Source: Lumnitzera littorea
Lineage: Eukaryota > Streptophyta > Magnoliopsida > Myrtales > Combretaceae
DNA: 64,000 nt
Assembly: GCA_024138015.1 (NCBI GenBank)
Contig: JAMXBB010000010.1
Span: 78,400,373 to 78,464,372 of the forward strand
Direction: 5' to 3'
Every line of letters begins with the position of its first letter. Position 1 is the first letter of the stretch. Below the pieces are notes generated by a model. It did no database searches, was not told the origin of the DNA, and saw only the letters and a program-made list of their open reading frames with translations. This document shows, one piece after another, positions 32,481 through 45,567 of this stretch. The position numbers and the translations under genes are program-made.

Positions 32481-34717
32481 CAATTGGTGTTTGTAAGCTA
32501 ATACTTTGGAGACTTCCATCAAAAAAATATTTTAAAAATACAAAAATGAAAATACATAACGCACCAAGCCCCTCCAAGCACTTTAATATTATAGAAAAAT
32601 TGTTGGAAAAATAGCTTTCGCTGTGATACTCCAAAATAAGGAAGTAGGTAATTTGGTTTGTGCACCGCGATAAAAATATCTTAAATCAATATTTTCATAG
32701 TAAAATGAGATTTAGACGCGTTCTCATTATTCTACATACAAGCTTCAAAATTACATGTATTATAAATGATAAAAATATACATTAAGTCTTCAATTCTTAA
32801 CTACTTATTTACCTTAGTTTTCAATCATTTTTTTTATTTGAATTTTCAACATTTTTTTAAATTTATTAAAACATAGCTTCCGTCTAATCTAATTCGTTAT
32901 GCTTTCCATCCATACCAGTTTTCAATATAATAATTTATTTAATAAAAATAATGCTAAATATATTTCATTACATATTATAAAAAGTATTTGTTAACTTTAT
33001 GTAGTTATATAATAGTATAAAAAATTATAAATACAAAAAGTTCAAAAAAAAAAAAGGAGAAAAAGGGTGACAAAGTAAACTTTAACCATCTTATATACTC
33101 CAATTGAAGCAGATGCTTGCAGCATCCATCTCCCCGTGGATTCCTTAGACCCACTACCTTTGGCTAAAGCATTCGTTAAGAGGTCGCTCTTTTTAGGTAA
33201 TGACTCAAGAGATAGGGATGGTGATGTTATTGTTAATTTGTGAAAGTGTTGCGTCCTTTTAGGCTTTTTACACGTGGCATCCTACCATGATTTTTTCAAC
33301 TTGTCCCTTGACTTTATTCATGAAGGAGACAATGAAAGATCCCTCTACGGGAATTCCCAAATTTATAGTGCCCATCATTATTCTGAAAATTAGCAATTGA
33401 TTTTTTTTTTTTTCATAAAAAAATCGAACTCGATCCATTATACGAAATGAATGTATATCACGTAGCCATAATAGTCTAGACGGTAATTACAATTCATAAA
33501 ATAAACATAAACGTCAAATGTGTTTTAAATGAAGTTTTTCATTATTGCGTAACATCGTATGAGGGAAGAACAATATTTAGAGACTGATGTCAGGTATTTT
33601 GTACTTTTATTCTTGTCTAGGCATATAAGCTTATCATTTGCTCTATTAAGATAAAAACGAATTCGAGAGATAGAATGTTTGTAATCTTTTGTTTGTTGAA
33701 ATTGGAACCAATAATTGAGTCTATGTTCTAGGCTTAAAGGGAAATTGCGTCCTAGAGCATTTTTATTTTTATTTTTATGAAGATACAATTTTATGTCAAT
33801 ATTTTACGAAAAACTCTTTTTTAAGGATTTCTTGATTTCAATGGTTAATTTACCAAATTATTTCCTAATATATCATTTTATGTTCATATATGAGACTCTT
33901 TTTATTGTAAATAATGAGATATATAAGTGGAATCAAGAAGAGATCCTAATTTAAAAATTTCTCAATATAACGAGAACACGTGGATGGTTGAAAGTTGTTC
34001 ACTCTTAAAGTTTATTCAAAGAACCTCCATCATAGAAGAAAAAGATTATGTAGATGCTACAAGTAAACCATGGCAATTGGAAGTTTGAATGACGTGGCAG
34101 CTTGAGCATATTAGATTTTAGATTTTTCCATGCCAATTCAGTCTTTGCGTCCGTAACTCAACTTTTTTTATAAGATAAAACATAAGAAATATTTATATGT
34201 ATTTCCAATCATATAATACGATCCCATTTTATGCATTCTTAAATTCTAATCATGAATGGCAATTTATGGTCATGCAACGAGTTAGACATTGCTAATGAAG
34301 TTTCCAAACATTTAACCATTATAATATACTTTATATTATAATATATCTTATCTCAAGCAGTATGTTTTGTATATGTAGAAATAGATTTAAAATTGAATCA
34401 TAATTTTAAATTTCATTACCTTCTTTTCGTATTTAAAAATAATTTTAAAAGTTAAATGTGTAATTTTTAAATTATCGATTCCGAACTTTTACGAAGAATG
34501 TGATTCTATTTCAGAGGAGATTGAACCCCGATTGGCCAACATTCTATTGGTACCGATTTAAATTATCCATTATTGTTGCTTTGTTTTTAACATGTTTAGA
34601 CGTGCTAAATTGTTCTAGTATCAGTTGGTCAAGTTTCTATGCAAAAGATATTGTATTTATTATGTATATGTTCTACATAATGCTATTTGTTATATATATA
34701 TTGTTGATGGTAAATTT
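32481..34717. other. no gene seen
   Basis: AT-rich intergenic DNA with homopolymer runs (32825, 33045, 33400). An 87-codon minus frame (33525-33788) has no motif. The stretch 33100-33250 is less AT-rich but shows no readable protein. Confidence 0.5.
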
Positions 34718-35030
34718 TAGGCTTAGAGCGCAGGCCTAACTCAGTTGAAGTCCAAGGATCTTACGCAGGCGAGCGGAGCAGTGAGAAGTATGAGCCTTCC
34801 TTTCGAGTCCCTCATGATATTGACTGCAGAAGCTGAGCACACCTTTGACAAACGACCATGTGCCTAGGTTGCACGATGCTCCTAATGTATCAAATGTGTG
34901 ATTAGACTATACAGCGCCCCTAATTTATTAAATGTAAAGTGATGGGCACAAGGGCTGGCGTAGTCACGTCCTGACAGATTTTACCAACTTCAACCCCCAT
35001 AACCTAGTACAGAATGTTTTAGTTTGCAGG
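34718..35030 (+). mobile_element. SINE-like, tRNA-derived unit (tentative)
   Basis: GC-richer insert in AT-rich DNA. GGCCTAACTCAGTTGAAGTCC (34733-34753) resembles a Pol III A box (YAACTCAGTTGGY). About 45 bases further, CCTTTCGAGTCCCTC (34799-34813) resembles a B box (GGTTCGAGTCC). The body after the B box does not look like tRNA, and the A-to-B spacing exceeds that of a plain tRNA gene. No poly-A tail or target duplication was identified, so the right end is a guess. Confidence 0.38.
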
Positions 35031-35514
35031 CTATCGGTCAGTATCGGTTTCGATCTTTCTCTATAAATACTCTATTCTCTCTTTTTTTTTTAGTCTGTTC
35101 ATATATACTTTGCTTAATTTTCTCTTTTATCTCTTCACCGTTTGCAATTGACTTAAGTTTTAAAATGGTAATATTAAATAATTCCCAACAGTTTTTTTTA
35201 CTCAATCTATTTTATAGGTCATCTTAACTCGATTTTAAGATTTTCTTAAATTTGATACATATTACTATATGTTCTATTTTATTTTAAATATAACACAACT
35301 GAATATAGTATTAGAATGAAATCAACAACTTCGTAGATTCAAAACATACGAAATATATTTATCAATTTGTTTTTATTTCATTTTCATTTCGATCTATCCT
35401 GCTTTAAATAATTCCTACATAACATAAACTCTTACTCTTTATCTTAAACTCCTCCCATATTCCATACAAATATTTTGTTATAAACTTTGGCACAACCAAA
35501 CCAATGGTATTGAG
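35031..35514. other. no gene seen
   Basis: AT-rich; the 67-codon frame at 35024-35227 is Phe/Leu/Ile-rich by composition only. Confidence 0.5.
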
Positions 35515-35806
35515 AAGAGTAGGTAGAGAAAGAAAACAATACAACAATTTATATGAAAAATTTCAAATGAAACCTGGTATGAAAAATTATAGAATAGAGC
35601 AGTAAACTTACTATATCATAAACAGTAATGTTTTCGGTACATTAATAAACTCTTTTTAGATAAGAGTAGGAAAAGAAAGAAAACGATGCAACGATTTATA
35701 TAGAAAATTTCAGATGAATTTGGTTTGAAAAATTACATAATAGAGCAGTAAATCTATTATATCATAAACAATAATATTTTTGGTACATTGACAAACTCTT
35801 TTTTTT
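35515..35806. repeat. two tandem ~147-bp units
   Basis: Unit 1 (35515-35661) and unit 2 (35662-about 35806) share, in order, AAGAGTAGG, GAAAGAAAAC, ACRATTTATAT, GAAAAATTA, ATAGAGCAGTAAA, ATATCATAAACARTAAT, GGTACATTRA and AAACTCTTTTT. Differences are scattered substitutions. The pair is not obviously part of a known element. Confidence 0.75.
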
Positions 35807-37839
35807 TTTCTTTTCTTTATAAAATATACTACAAATCTATATGTAGGTCTCGTATAATTTATGACTCAACAAATTTGCAATAAGTAATAACATAATAGAT
35901 TGCCCCAGATCCTCATTGATACCAGAAAGGTAGCAAGCATCCATCGGCCATCCCATGTGACCACCGAGTCACCGACCCATCCCCCCATTCGACTAGCCTT
36001 ATATCGGTCTAATGCGTAGCCCTCGATTAGGCATACTGTGGTTGACTAGCCTTTGGATGTAGTTGACTGGTACAAACTCCAGATTGCCCATAGTAGCGAA
36101 GTTTCGTTGAAGTTGAAATACTATAAAGTCCAGCCCTACCTTTAAATTCATTGGTGCCAACGTGAACACTAGTTTGACGTCGATTTCTCATAAGATGCAA
36201 GATTCCCACTAATGAAGCTCGTGTGTTGTTGGGCTATCCCTTTAGTATTACCATCTTATACGACAACTAGTAAACCACGCTTGACTTGCCAATTTGTTCT
36301 AATCCAATTCTTAAAAATGCCACAAAGGCTCCTCACGATCCTTTTCTGAAGGACTAAAAAATTTATGTCCTTTCGAGTGTACTTGATGATTTCTTTAATA
36401 AAATTCTCAAGTTAAGTTTGTAATCAATTAATGTAAGTACTTGAGCCAATAGATTTAAGTTGGTTTTATATTGAGAAAATTACTTATGAGAGAATCAATA
36501 TTTGAAGTTAAATTCAAATGGATAATTAGATTTTCAAATGATTAAAATAGAGAATCATGTTAAAATAAATAGTCAAATAAAGAATTAAATATTCTAGAGG
36601 TCATTGGAGTCTTAGTTTTATTTTAATATTAATCATCTGTTTGAACTACTTATTTTAACATTGATAATCTATTTTAATATTTAAATTTTTTTTCTCTATT
36701 TGAACTACTTTCAATCACTTAAAAATTGAATCTTTTATTTTAAATTTGACCTTAAACGTTGATCTTCTTATGTATAATTCTCCTATTTTATTTTATATTT
36801 GATAATTTTATTTACAATGGAAATGTTGGTTAGAATTTATCAAGTAAATAACTAAATAGAGAATCATATGATAGCACGTGGAGTCAAGCTACAAGCTTAT
36901 GCTCTCATTCCATGTTAATTATATTTGCTTTATGAAGGCATTTTTAGTTTTTAATTGATTTTGTTACAATTAAAGTTATAGTTGTCAAATACTATAGGAG
37001 TAACCATTATGAAGTTTCAAGAATAGTGGTTCTATATGGATGATGGAAACATTACTTTTTTGTAGTTTAGAAAGCTTTTATTAGCTTTTTTTAATCCTAT
37101 AATAGTCTTTAACGATAAGTGATAGTAGAAAATGATGATAATTGATAGTAAAAATAATGATTTATTATCGTCCTAATAAATAAATAAAGGAAATGATTTT
37201 CGCTTTTAAAAAAGAGAAAAAAATTATCATTGTCCACATGGTCCATTCATCCTTTTTGTCGTTATTTTACTACGACCAACGAATGCTGATGGCTACTGCT
37301 TTCCTACTACCAATTCTGCTAAAAATCATATAGTGTCCACGATCTTTTTAAAATTACTTCGATAATATTTAATAATTTTAAAGTTTTGAATATAACCAAT
37401 ATCGAAAAATCTTCCAAAAATGCACGTGAACTCGATCTGTGAAACTCGCACGATATATCCTTAAGCATTTTGTTATGATGAAAAGTCGAAGATACGAACT
37501 CATTTTCAATATAGCGTGCCTCATGTGATTCGATTTCAATTGTTTTGTTGCTTATTATCCACGAATAGTGATGAAATCTATTCCTTGAGGATCGGCTTTG
37601 TATATCATTTTGGCTGCTTATATGTACGTCGTTCTTTGGAGCAACTTCATATTAAACCGCATTTGGAAGCGATCTTATTTAAAGCAGTCGGCATATATTT
37701 GCTCTTATTAGACACGTTTTGAATTTTTCAAAGACGGCAAGCAATCCATTTTTCTTAATAATTTACAAAAATTTACACGTTTGGTATGAAATTCAAACTA
37801 TGTTGTATTATAATTTTTCCACCACCTAAGTTAAAGATA
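35807..37839. other. no gene supported
   Basis: A GC-richer patch at 35900-36320 (with a 60-codon minus frame, 36027-36209) may be an old retroelement piece, but no domain is readable. The rest is AT-rich. Confidence 0.45.
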
Positions 37840-37847
37840 CCTATAAT
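37840..37847. repeat. 8-bp target duplication, left copy (CCTATAAT)
   Basis: Matches CCTACAAT at 38509-38516 in 7 of 8 positions. Eight bases is the hAT target-duplication length. Confidence 0.6.
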
Positions 37848-38508
37848 TAGGAGTGGATGTGATACAGTTTGGCATGATTTACTATTTCAAATAAAGTCGA
37901 ATTAAATCTAATAATACAGTTTGATTTTTTTTTTTAATCCAAACCTAATCTTATGGCTTAGTTCATAATTTTTTTGAATCTAAAAAATCGGTTTAGTTCA
38001 CAGTTCAAACTAAAATATTAAAATATTTTGGAGAAATGAAAGTAGATAAATAAAAAAAAAACAAAAATTTTAAGCCTAGTGTTTGTATTTGGCCAAAAAA
38101 TTAAAAAAAGAAGCTTAGTGTTTGTATTTTGGAACCCAATTTGGACATAAGTTTGTTATTAAGAGTTTAGAAAGTTAGGAATTGAAGTGGCAATATTTAA
38201 TATGAGGGTCTTAAATGGAGTAAATTTACATAAATTAATTAAAGTAAGAGGGACTTTGCCATTATTAAGTTGATGAAAATATAAGTTTTATACTTCATAC
38301 AAAAATATAATTTTTCTCCTCTTTTACCTTTCACAACTTGACTCGGTCCATAACTTTTCAAACCATTGAACAACAGTACAGTGGTAAAAAAAAAAAAAAG
38401 AAGAAAACAACAGTTCAGAAATTTTCGAACCTATTTAATAGTATGAACCTAGTTTACAGTTTGGTTTGATCTGGTTAGCAGTTCAATCTGTGATTTTGCT
38501 CCACCTTA
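37848..38508. mobile_element. non-autonomous hAT element (661 bp)
   Basis: Terminal inverted repeats TAGGAGTGGATGTGAT (left) and TAAGGTGGAGCAAAATC (right, other strand), with 8-bp duplications CCTATAAT/CCTACAAT on the two sides. Interior is AT-rich and carries GGTTTRGTT/AACCTAATC-type words in both senses; no coding capacity. TAGGG-type ends plus an 8-bp duplication fit the hAT superfamily. Confidence 0.6.
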
Positions 38509-38516
38509 CCTACAAT

Positions 38517-38915
38517 TCACTAGAGTCTAGATTGATGGGATAATTATCGCATGAACTGCCTCAATCTCAACTATCGCGTTTTTGTTTTTCAAGTTTTAGT
38601 ATCTACTCTTTGAGTTTCTTCATTCTACTGAATGCGGCAAAGCTGTTGGATGAATCAAGGTCCCCATGATGGACGATGGCAAACGATGCCGAGAGCTGGT
38701 AAAATTTACATTTTCTATATTAGACGTGTTTGCGTTAATATATTTTTGATAGGTGTAAACCTCATAATATAGAGACTATTACTATATACATTATGTTTGT
38801 TACTATTTGTAAGGATAGAATAATCTTGTGGAAATACTTGCATTTACTCATTTTTATAATTAATTACCATATTTTAAAATTATCAATTTGTTGGTCCTGA
38901 CACTATATGAAAGTG
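38517..38915. other. no gene seen
   Basis: Short AT-rich spacer between two hAT-like elements. Confidence 0.5.
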
Positions 38916-38923
38916 TTTGCACT

Positions 38924-39780
38924 TAGGGTTAGTAATTTAGGACATGGATACAATAGATCCGGATGCAACATGATAAGATTTAATGGGTTAGTGAATGAGC
39001 AAATTTAACACGTGACACACATGAGTTAGAATTGTTTAAATGCGGTTAAATTCGTGTTTGGATTCTGGTAAAACTTTCAGATCTGAACATTGGACACAAG
39101 ACATACTATATATTTTTCCGTATTTGTATTTTGTTACACAAATTATTTTTTTATAAGTTAGAGATTTTAATTAAATGTATGAGGTATTTTTAGCTATATA
39201 TTCTTTGTGTTGCATTATAATTTAAATGAATAAAAAATTATGAATTTATGTGTAGATTTTTTTATTGTCTCCCAAGAAAATCTAAGAAAAAATGTAATAA
39301 ATTTAAAAATCAATAATGGTAATAATATTAATATCCATTTAATCTATAGTTCCACATAATTTAATATTGTTATATAACTTAAATCTACGAATTTTTTATA
39401 TTTGATAAGACTTTTCTTTACCAAAAACTTTGTTTAAGATGTAATTTTTTATTAAGTATCAAAATATTATGTCAAGTATTATCACTGTTCTTTTCCCTTT
39501 GTATTTATATATATATATATATTTATAGATTTAATTATAATTTTTAATTAGTAAACAGTATCTTACTTAAGATAAACGAGATATGGTATGGTAGTTTGAA
39601 TTATTAGTTTTAATATAAATAGGTCTAACTTAGACACAGGACACGGGATACACTAGGAGAAGGGTTTAGGTTTTCATATATAATTAATAAATAGGTCATG
39701 TTATGAGTTTAGGTTTTTTGGATATGAACTGTTTAGAGATGGAACGAGATACGACATGATAATATGAATCACCAATCTTA
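38924..39780 (-). mobile_element. hAT-like non-autonomous element, copy 2 (857 bp)
   Basis: Inverted relative to copy 1 at 31486-32480. Left end TAGGGTTAGTAATTTAGGAC; the right end on the other strand is TAAGATTGGTGATTCATAT. The flanking 8-mers TTTGCACT (38916-38923) and CTTGAACT (39781-39788) agree at 6 of 8 positions, a plausible decayed target duplication. It contains a TA run at 39509-39523. No coding capacity. Confidence 0.6.
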
Positions 39781-39788
39781 CTTGAACT

Positions 39789-42129
39789 TATGATTTCGAG
39801 TAGTTTAGTGCCTAAACATTCAAACCTAAATTTCAGTATCTAAAATTTTGAGTTTTCTTCAAATAAGCACCTGACCTATGAGATTTGTTCAATGATTACC
39901 AATTTTTTTTTAGATTATTAATATCATGGTAGAATAAATCTTAAAGTTTAGGCACTGATTTTGAATAATTTTAAAGTTTTAGTTACTCAAGTTCAAGTTT
40001 TGAATATTTGGGTACTAAATTATTCGAAATCATAAGTTTAGATATTTCCACATGCATTACCCTTTTATAGCCTATAAACTTTTCCAGGTCATTCATAGTT
40101 CATAAAGTAGGTAGTTAACAATAAAATTGGGCAAATTTCATGTAGGTAATTGCAAAAGTAAGTAAAATTCAAGTATCAAATGGATATTTTTTAAACTTCA
40201 GGCAATTGATTGTGAAAAGTGAGTAAAGTTCATGTATTAAATGTGACATTTATCTTAATCTTTTTTATATAGTTTAGGGTTACAAACCCTTACCTCTTAT
40301 ATATATACTTTGTTTATGCAATTAATGATAATCAAACCTATAAATTATCAACTAGTTTAATTTTACACATGGCATTAAGGCCAAAACCATAAGAAAATTA
40401 ATTAACTCTAAGGAAATCCTCATGCAATCTTCAATAGCCATCACTACCTTCATCACCAACAATGACTATAGCCATCAATTGAAGCTTCATTGTAACCAAC
40501 ATGACAGTAGATCCTACCACCATCAACCCTAACCAAACCCTTTTGCCCTTTCCTACACTTACTCCTTCTGATTTTCCTAATCTTTCCCTTACTTAACATC
40601 ATACGACTATGGATGAACTTATCTTTGTCCTCTCTCTTATTACTCACCATACTATTCCTATGCTTACAACTAATACAATTACTCCAATACGAATTACTCG
40701 TATCCATTGACATTCTCATTTTTAGAACACTTGCCCGTATGTTAAAGGTAATTCTAACACAAATTACCCATATCTACACCAATTGAAGCTTAACTCTCCC
40801 CTATGTCTAATGCCCCATGGAACTCTATGGAGTCATAGTCCACTTACTCAATGTTTAATCATTTTAAAGTAGGCATCACAAAACCTAGACCTATCTTAAA
40901 TCTACACTCACATATTAATCTCTTGGAGTCGTATCACTACACCAGAACTCTTTGAGTTCTTACTTGAGTAGCTATCATGAGAGAAAAGTGATAGGAATTA
41001 CGAACCAATCACTCACTCCCGAGCCTGAGGACTCGCCCATATGGTTCATCGAGTTATCTAAGGAGAGTTGAACTCTAAAGAACAATGCATTCTCCAGTCT
41101 CACTTATCGAATTACTCTACTCTTCATCTCATTAAAGAGACTCTCGACTTGCCCAACCTGTTGTCGAGTTGACTCCTTCACAATATATTAGTCTAAGGTC
41201 AAGAATTGAACCCACCTACTGCCAACCTAATACATCGCCGACATCGAGCTACCCTGATCCTAAGAGGACTAACTGAAGTCGACCAGATAATAAGCTAACC
41301 CTTTGGACCAATCCTTCTTCAGTCTAAAACATTTGAGATATCGAGCATCTGACCTTAACCTGATTTGCTTAGAACCTGTTTTGCTTGACAAAAAGTATCT
41401 TTAGGACAATAGAATGGACAGTTGACATATGCCCTATTTTTTAACGTCCGTACCATCCTTTTTGTAACTGAACATGCTCGTTTACAACTTTACCCTTGTA
41501 AACTTTGTATTTTTCCTTTTTCGGTAGGAATCCTTTTTGTAAATTATGTATATGTAGGATTTACTCTAATTGGGCCATATAAATACTTGTATAATGTAAT
41601 GGCCACAACAATTCATTAGAATAGCGATATTAAACTTTAAACATATTACCCTTCCTTCTTCTTAAGCTTGTGTTTTTTTATCTTTTTATGAGGACAGAAA
41701 CTGTAAAGTGCTCTTATCTAGGCCATTGAGCATGGATTAGTGGTGAGCAACGTCGTGTTATACTTGTGTGTTATATCAAGTGTAGTTCAAGTTCGTATGA
41801 GGCGTTGGTGAGTCATATCCATTGTTGTTTAACCTTCGACTTCCATTTATCCTTCGAACCATCTCGCAGTTTGGACCCACCCTATTGACTTGCATGATAT
41901 TAATAGCCATGTGTTACCTTTCTTAGCGACTCGTATCAGAAAAGTTTGAGTCTTTCCTTGGAAACCATACCTTAATCCTTGTTCCTTTGTAACCCCACTA
42001 AAATTTTGTTGGCAATGCTTAGAAATTTTGTATAAAACATAATACTAATGGCTAAGTTAAGAGCTGTAAAGCTTGTTTTGTTGCTTAAAGCTTTATTTAA
42101 AGAGAAGATATTGACTACAACAAAATGTT
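39789..42129. other. 2.3 kb without a supported gene; LTR-like patch
   Basis: 40380-41300 is less AT-rich. An 88-codon minus frame at 40453-40719 (SKCRKGQKGLVRVDGGRIYCH) has no family I recognise. Near 41575-41640 GGCCATATAAATACTTG followed by a leader looks like an LTR promoter and could belong with the copia RT scrap at 42130-42251, but no boundaries could be set. Confidence 0.4.
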
Positions 42130-42251
42130 TAGTCCAGTTGTTAAGTCCAACACCATTCATTTCATTCTTTCATGATGTCTCTTCTTCTTGGGTCACTCAT
42201 TATCTTGATGTTAAACACACCTTTCTTCATGAAATAGTTTTCATGAAATGA
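42130..42251 (+). pseudogene. copia reverse-transcriptase scrap
   Basis: Contains SSSWVTHYLDVKHTFLH (about 42180-42232), matching the copia RT segment with core LDVKNAFLHG, and VFMK a few residues later. Only about 40 codons are recognisable before a stop. No integrase or RNase H can be read next to it. Confidence 0.5.
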
Positions 42252-44298
42252 GCTTAAGGTTCATTCATCTTCTTATCTCCATCATTTCTATTAGCTTGTA
42301 AAGTTTGACATAGATTACTATTATTAGTTCCATCAATTTAGCAATTACCTTTTGCATATAAACATCTAATAAAACAACTTAAACATGTCCATGCTAATCA
42401 TTGATCTTATTATCGTTTGCCCAACACACTAATTATCTCATATTGAGTTTATTACTTATTATTTAGCCATCAATTTCAGGTATATCCACAATGTTCTAAT
42501 CAATATTGCATTCTACTAATTAGCCTACTAATGTAGCTTTTTTTCTAGCTCTTTAATAGTATCGGACATTAGCCCCTTATATCATGACCTGCTAAGTCAT
42601 TGCAATGACCTTAGGGCCTAAACTAACCTCCTCATTCAAGATGTATAGGACCAAAATGCTCCCATCTATGGTTACTATTTGCATGTCCAAGTAGCTTTTG
42701 TGTAAGCAATATAAACATAAATTGAGCTAAACAATTATAAGCCCGATTCACTACCCCAACACGAGCATAAAATACATGGTAGCAACTATATACATAGAGT
42801 AAATTCACAACCTTGATACCATTGATTAATATTTCCAACACCTAAATCCAATACATAATAAAGACTAGGACTTAATTCTACTTAATGGTTGTAAATTTTA
42901 GGTTTAGGTTTAGGTATTTCACTTTAAGTATGATTAAGTTCTAAATGATTTATCTAATAACTTCAAAGAAGTTAAAATGAAACAAGGAAAATATGGCTAA
43001 GTCAACTAGGGAAAAAAGGTTGGTCGACCATAAAGGGGTTCGATTGATAGCTTAGGTTGGTTGTAAGGCTGATCTATTATGGCTTCTTGTAAGGGTTTCA
43101 TTACTCACAAGTATAGATACGTGAATCATAGTTGTGGGGGCTTTTTGGCCTAAAGTTTCAATCTATGTTGATCCGATACAATTTTTAGCAGACCAAATGC
43201 CTAAACTTCTACCAAATCTCATCTTTAGACATCTAAGTATGGTTTTGCATTGAAGATTTTAACTTCTTCATTAATGATCCAGTTCCTAGGTTTATCTTAA
43301 TTTGAAATCAATTAAACTTTATAATTCTAGGGTTAGGATTAAGAAAAGAAAAGGGCTTTGAATTGATTAATCTTAAAACCTTTAATAGATTAAATAGCTT
43401 CTAAATGAAATCCTCAGCCATAATGCCTTTATTGAAATCCTTTTCTTTCTTTACACTTTCTTGCAACAATTTGTGTTATCTTTATTTTTTCCACATCTAC
43501 AAGAATTCACATGATTAGAAGTTCTTAATCCATTTATCTATAAGGAATTTCATGAAATATTAAGAAAAGATCTTACTTTTTGTCTTTAGAGAAGGAAGTC
43601 CTTCATTAATTGAGGAGAATAATGATCCTTTACTCTAGAAGAGTGTTGATGGCTTTAAGAGAGAAGAGCTTTGAATTCCCTTCTCCTTTTACTAAGAGTC
43701 TTAAGAGAAAAGAAAGGAAGGTTTCTGGTACTTATATTGAGGAGAAACGCTAAGGATCTATTTATCTTTTTGCTACAATTTTTGGAGTGAATATTTGAGG
43801 CATTTCAAGCTTACTAGCACTAGACTACATATCGACTTTGCAGTTAATCAACTAAATTAATACAAGCATCTCCAAAATACCAAACACATGTAGGTATAGC
43901 AAAATGTATTCTCCAATATATTAGTGACACTATAATGCTGCGTCTTCCCATATTTCACACGTATAGTACATTATTAACTACCATCGTTGATACAAATTGG
44001 GTTGGCCATCTAGACACTTGTAGATTTACCATAGAGTATACCCTTTTTCATTGTTGCAACTTGATTTCCTAGTAAAGCTCCGTAAAAGCTAAAAATAGAG
44101 CTGTAGCATATGCCCTTATGGAGTCTACTTAGACCTATCATCTTACTTATAAACTAAGAGTTTCTATATTGTTATCTTATATTGTGACGATGTTGGCACT
44201 ATCTATGTGAATGATGACTTAGTTTAACATGAATGTACAAGATATATTGATATTGACTGCACTTTGTATGTGATTAGGTAGCTACTAGTTAAGCTTTA
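42252..44298. other. 2 kb without a supported gene
   Basis: AT-rich, no recognised domain. May include more of the copia scrap or older elements. Confidence 0.45.
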
Positions 44299-44671
44299 TA
44301 TTGTGTTTGGTAATTTTTGACAAAAGAGAAATCCATGGAAAGGTGTGGAAAAGAATATAAAAGAGTGAAAATTGAAAGAAGTGTAATTTTTATTTTGTGT
44401 TTGGTAACGTTAACATTTGACAAAATTATCATTACTTTCATATTGAGAAATATTGTTATAAAGGACAATTTTGTAAATGCTATTTATTTCTATCCATATC
44501 TACTTGTTTCTCTTTAATTTTGGAGAGACAAGTAATGGCTTATAAAGTGGAAACATTTCAACTACTTTCCATCATTTTCTACCCATTTCCTCTCTTACTA
44601 AACATAATATTTCCACCCATTTCCTTTCTTTTCTTTTTATTTTTGCATTTTCCATTGATCTAAACACAATG
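44299..44671. mobile_element. MITE-like element (~370 bp), ATTGTGTTTGG termini
   Basis: The left end ATTGTGTTTGGTAATTTTTG and the right end on the other strand, ATTGTGTTTAGATCAATGG, form a terminal inverted repeat. Both are followed by purine-rich AAAAGAAA stretches. The interior repeats TTTGTGTTTGGTAACG at 44395. No coding capacity. Target duplication not resolved. Confidence 0.45.
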
Positions 44672-45560
44672 TTAATTTGATGTTCCTATCAACGTATCGG
44701 CATCTTTCCAAGAACTTATCTATTGCTACATCTTAATTAATGTTCTAATCTTATGTTGGTACTTGCATCATGAGATTAAAAGGTTTATTGATGCATATAT
44801 AATGATATTACTTTTTGTTAGGATTGAACTCAGAATAGTCATTTTCTTATAGCTTAAGGTTACACATCTTTACAGCTTGCATATATACTAGTATACATAA
44901 TTAGTGAAAATTAAGCCTACAATTTATCAAATAGTTTAATTTTGTTAAAAAAAAAAAATCATTACTACTTGAGTTGTGATGGACACACCGAATATCATTT
45001 CCTCGGGAAGAGCCGAGCAAATCGACATTTAGCATTTGTTTCGATCATTATACTTTTGTCTTATTCACAAAATAAGACTTAAATTCCCAACACATTCGAC
45101 TAAATTTTCGTATCTACTGCAAATCAGTTTCTTTACTATTTTGACAATAGAACAAGTTCAAATACTAATATGGAAAAAGAGAAATTTGAAAAGCAGATAT
45201 TAAGATGAGAAATCTAATGGTTAATAAAGTTTGATTAACTTATTTATTTTCTCTTTTAACATATGCAACATGTTACATTCCTTCACTAAGTACAATCTCC
45301 TGAGCTGCTAATGTCGGCTCGGTAATCTTCTGCAGACTACAAGGCAAAGAAGCACAAGAGACTGCTAGTGTAGGGGTGTTTCCTTAAGTAACCTATCTCA
45401 TCAAGTAATAGAAAGAAACTGAACGAGAGGAACTGAACAAAGGGTACGTTTGTTTTGCGGAAAAGTTATTTGGATTCTTTTTCAATATTTATCGCAAACA
45501 AAGCTTTGCAACTATCAAATATTATGATAATAATCTCAAAAGATTGTGGAGTCTAGTGGT
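44672..45560. other. intergenic, downstream of the receptor kinase
   Basis: No gene seen. A-run at 44948. A possible distal AATAAA on the minus strand sits near 45240. Confidence 0.45.
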
Positions 45561-45561
45561 T

Positions 45562-45567
45562 TTTATT
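45562..45567 (-). terminator. candidate poly(A) signal of the receptor kinase
   Basis: AATAAA on the minus strand, about 360 bases past the stop codon at 45928. The nearest of several candidates; plants use weak signals, so this is uncertain. Confidence 0.3.

Noticed and set aside
34733..34813. A functional tRNA gene
   Set aside because: Box spacing and the absence of acceptor-stem pairing do not fit a tRNA; kept only as SINE-like.
40453..40719. 88-codon minus-strand frame with several Cys/His
   Set aside because: No recognised family, no promoter or splice context, and the flanks look like degraded repeat; listed only as a possibility in the gap entry.
44395..44517. A coding role for the 66-codon frame at 44317-44517
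   Set aside because: It lies inside the MITE-like element and is composition-driven.
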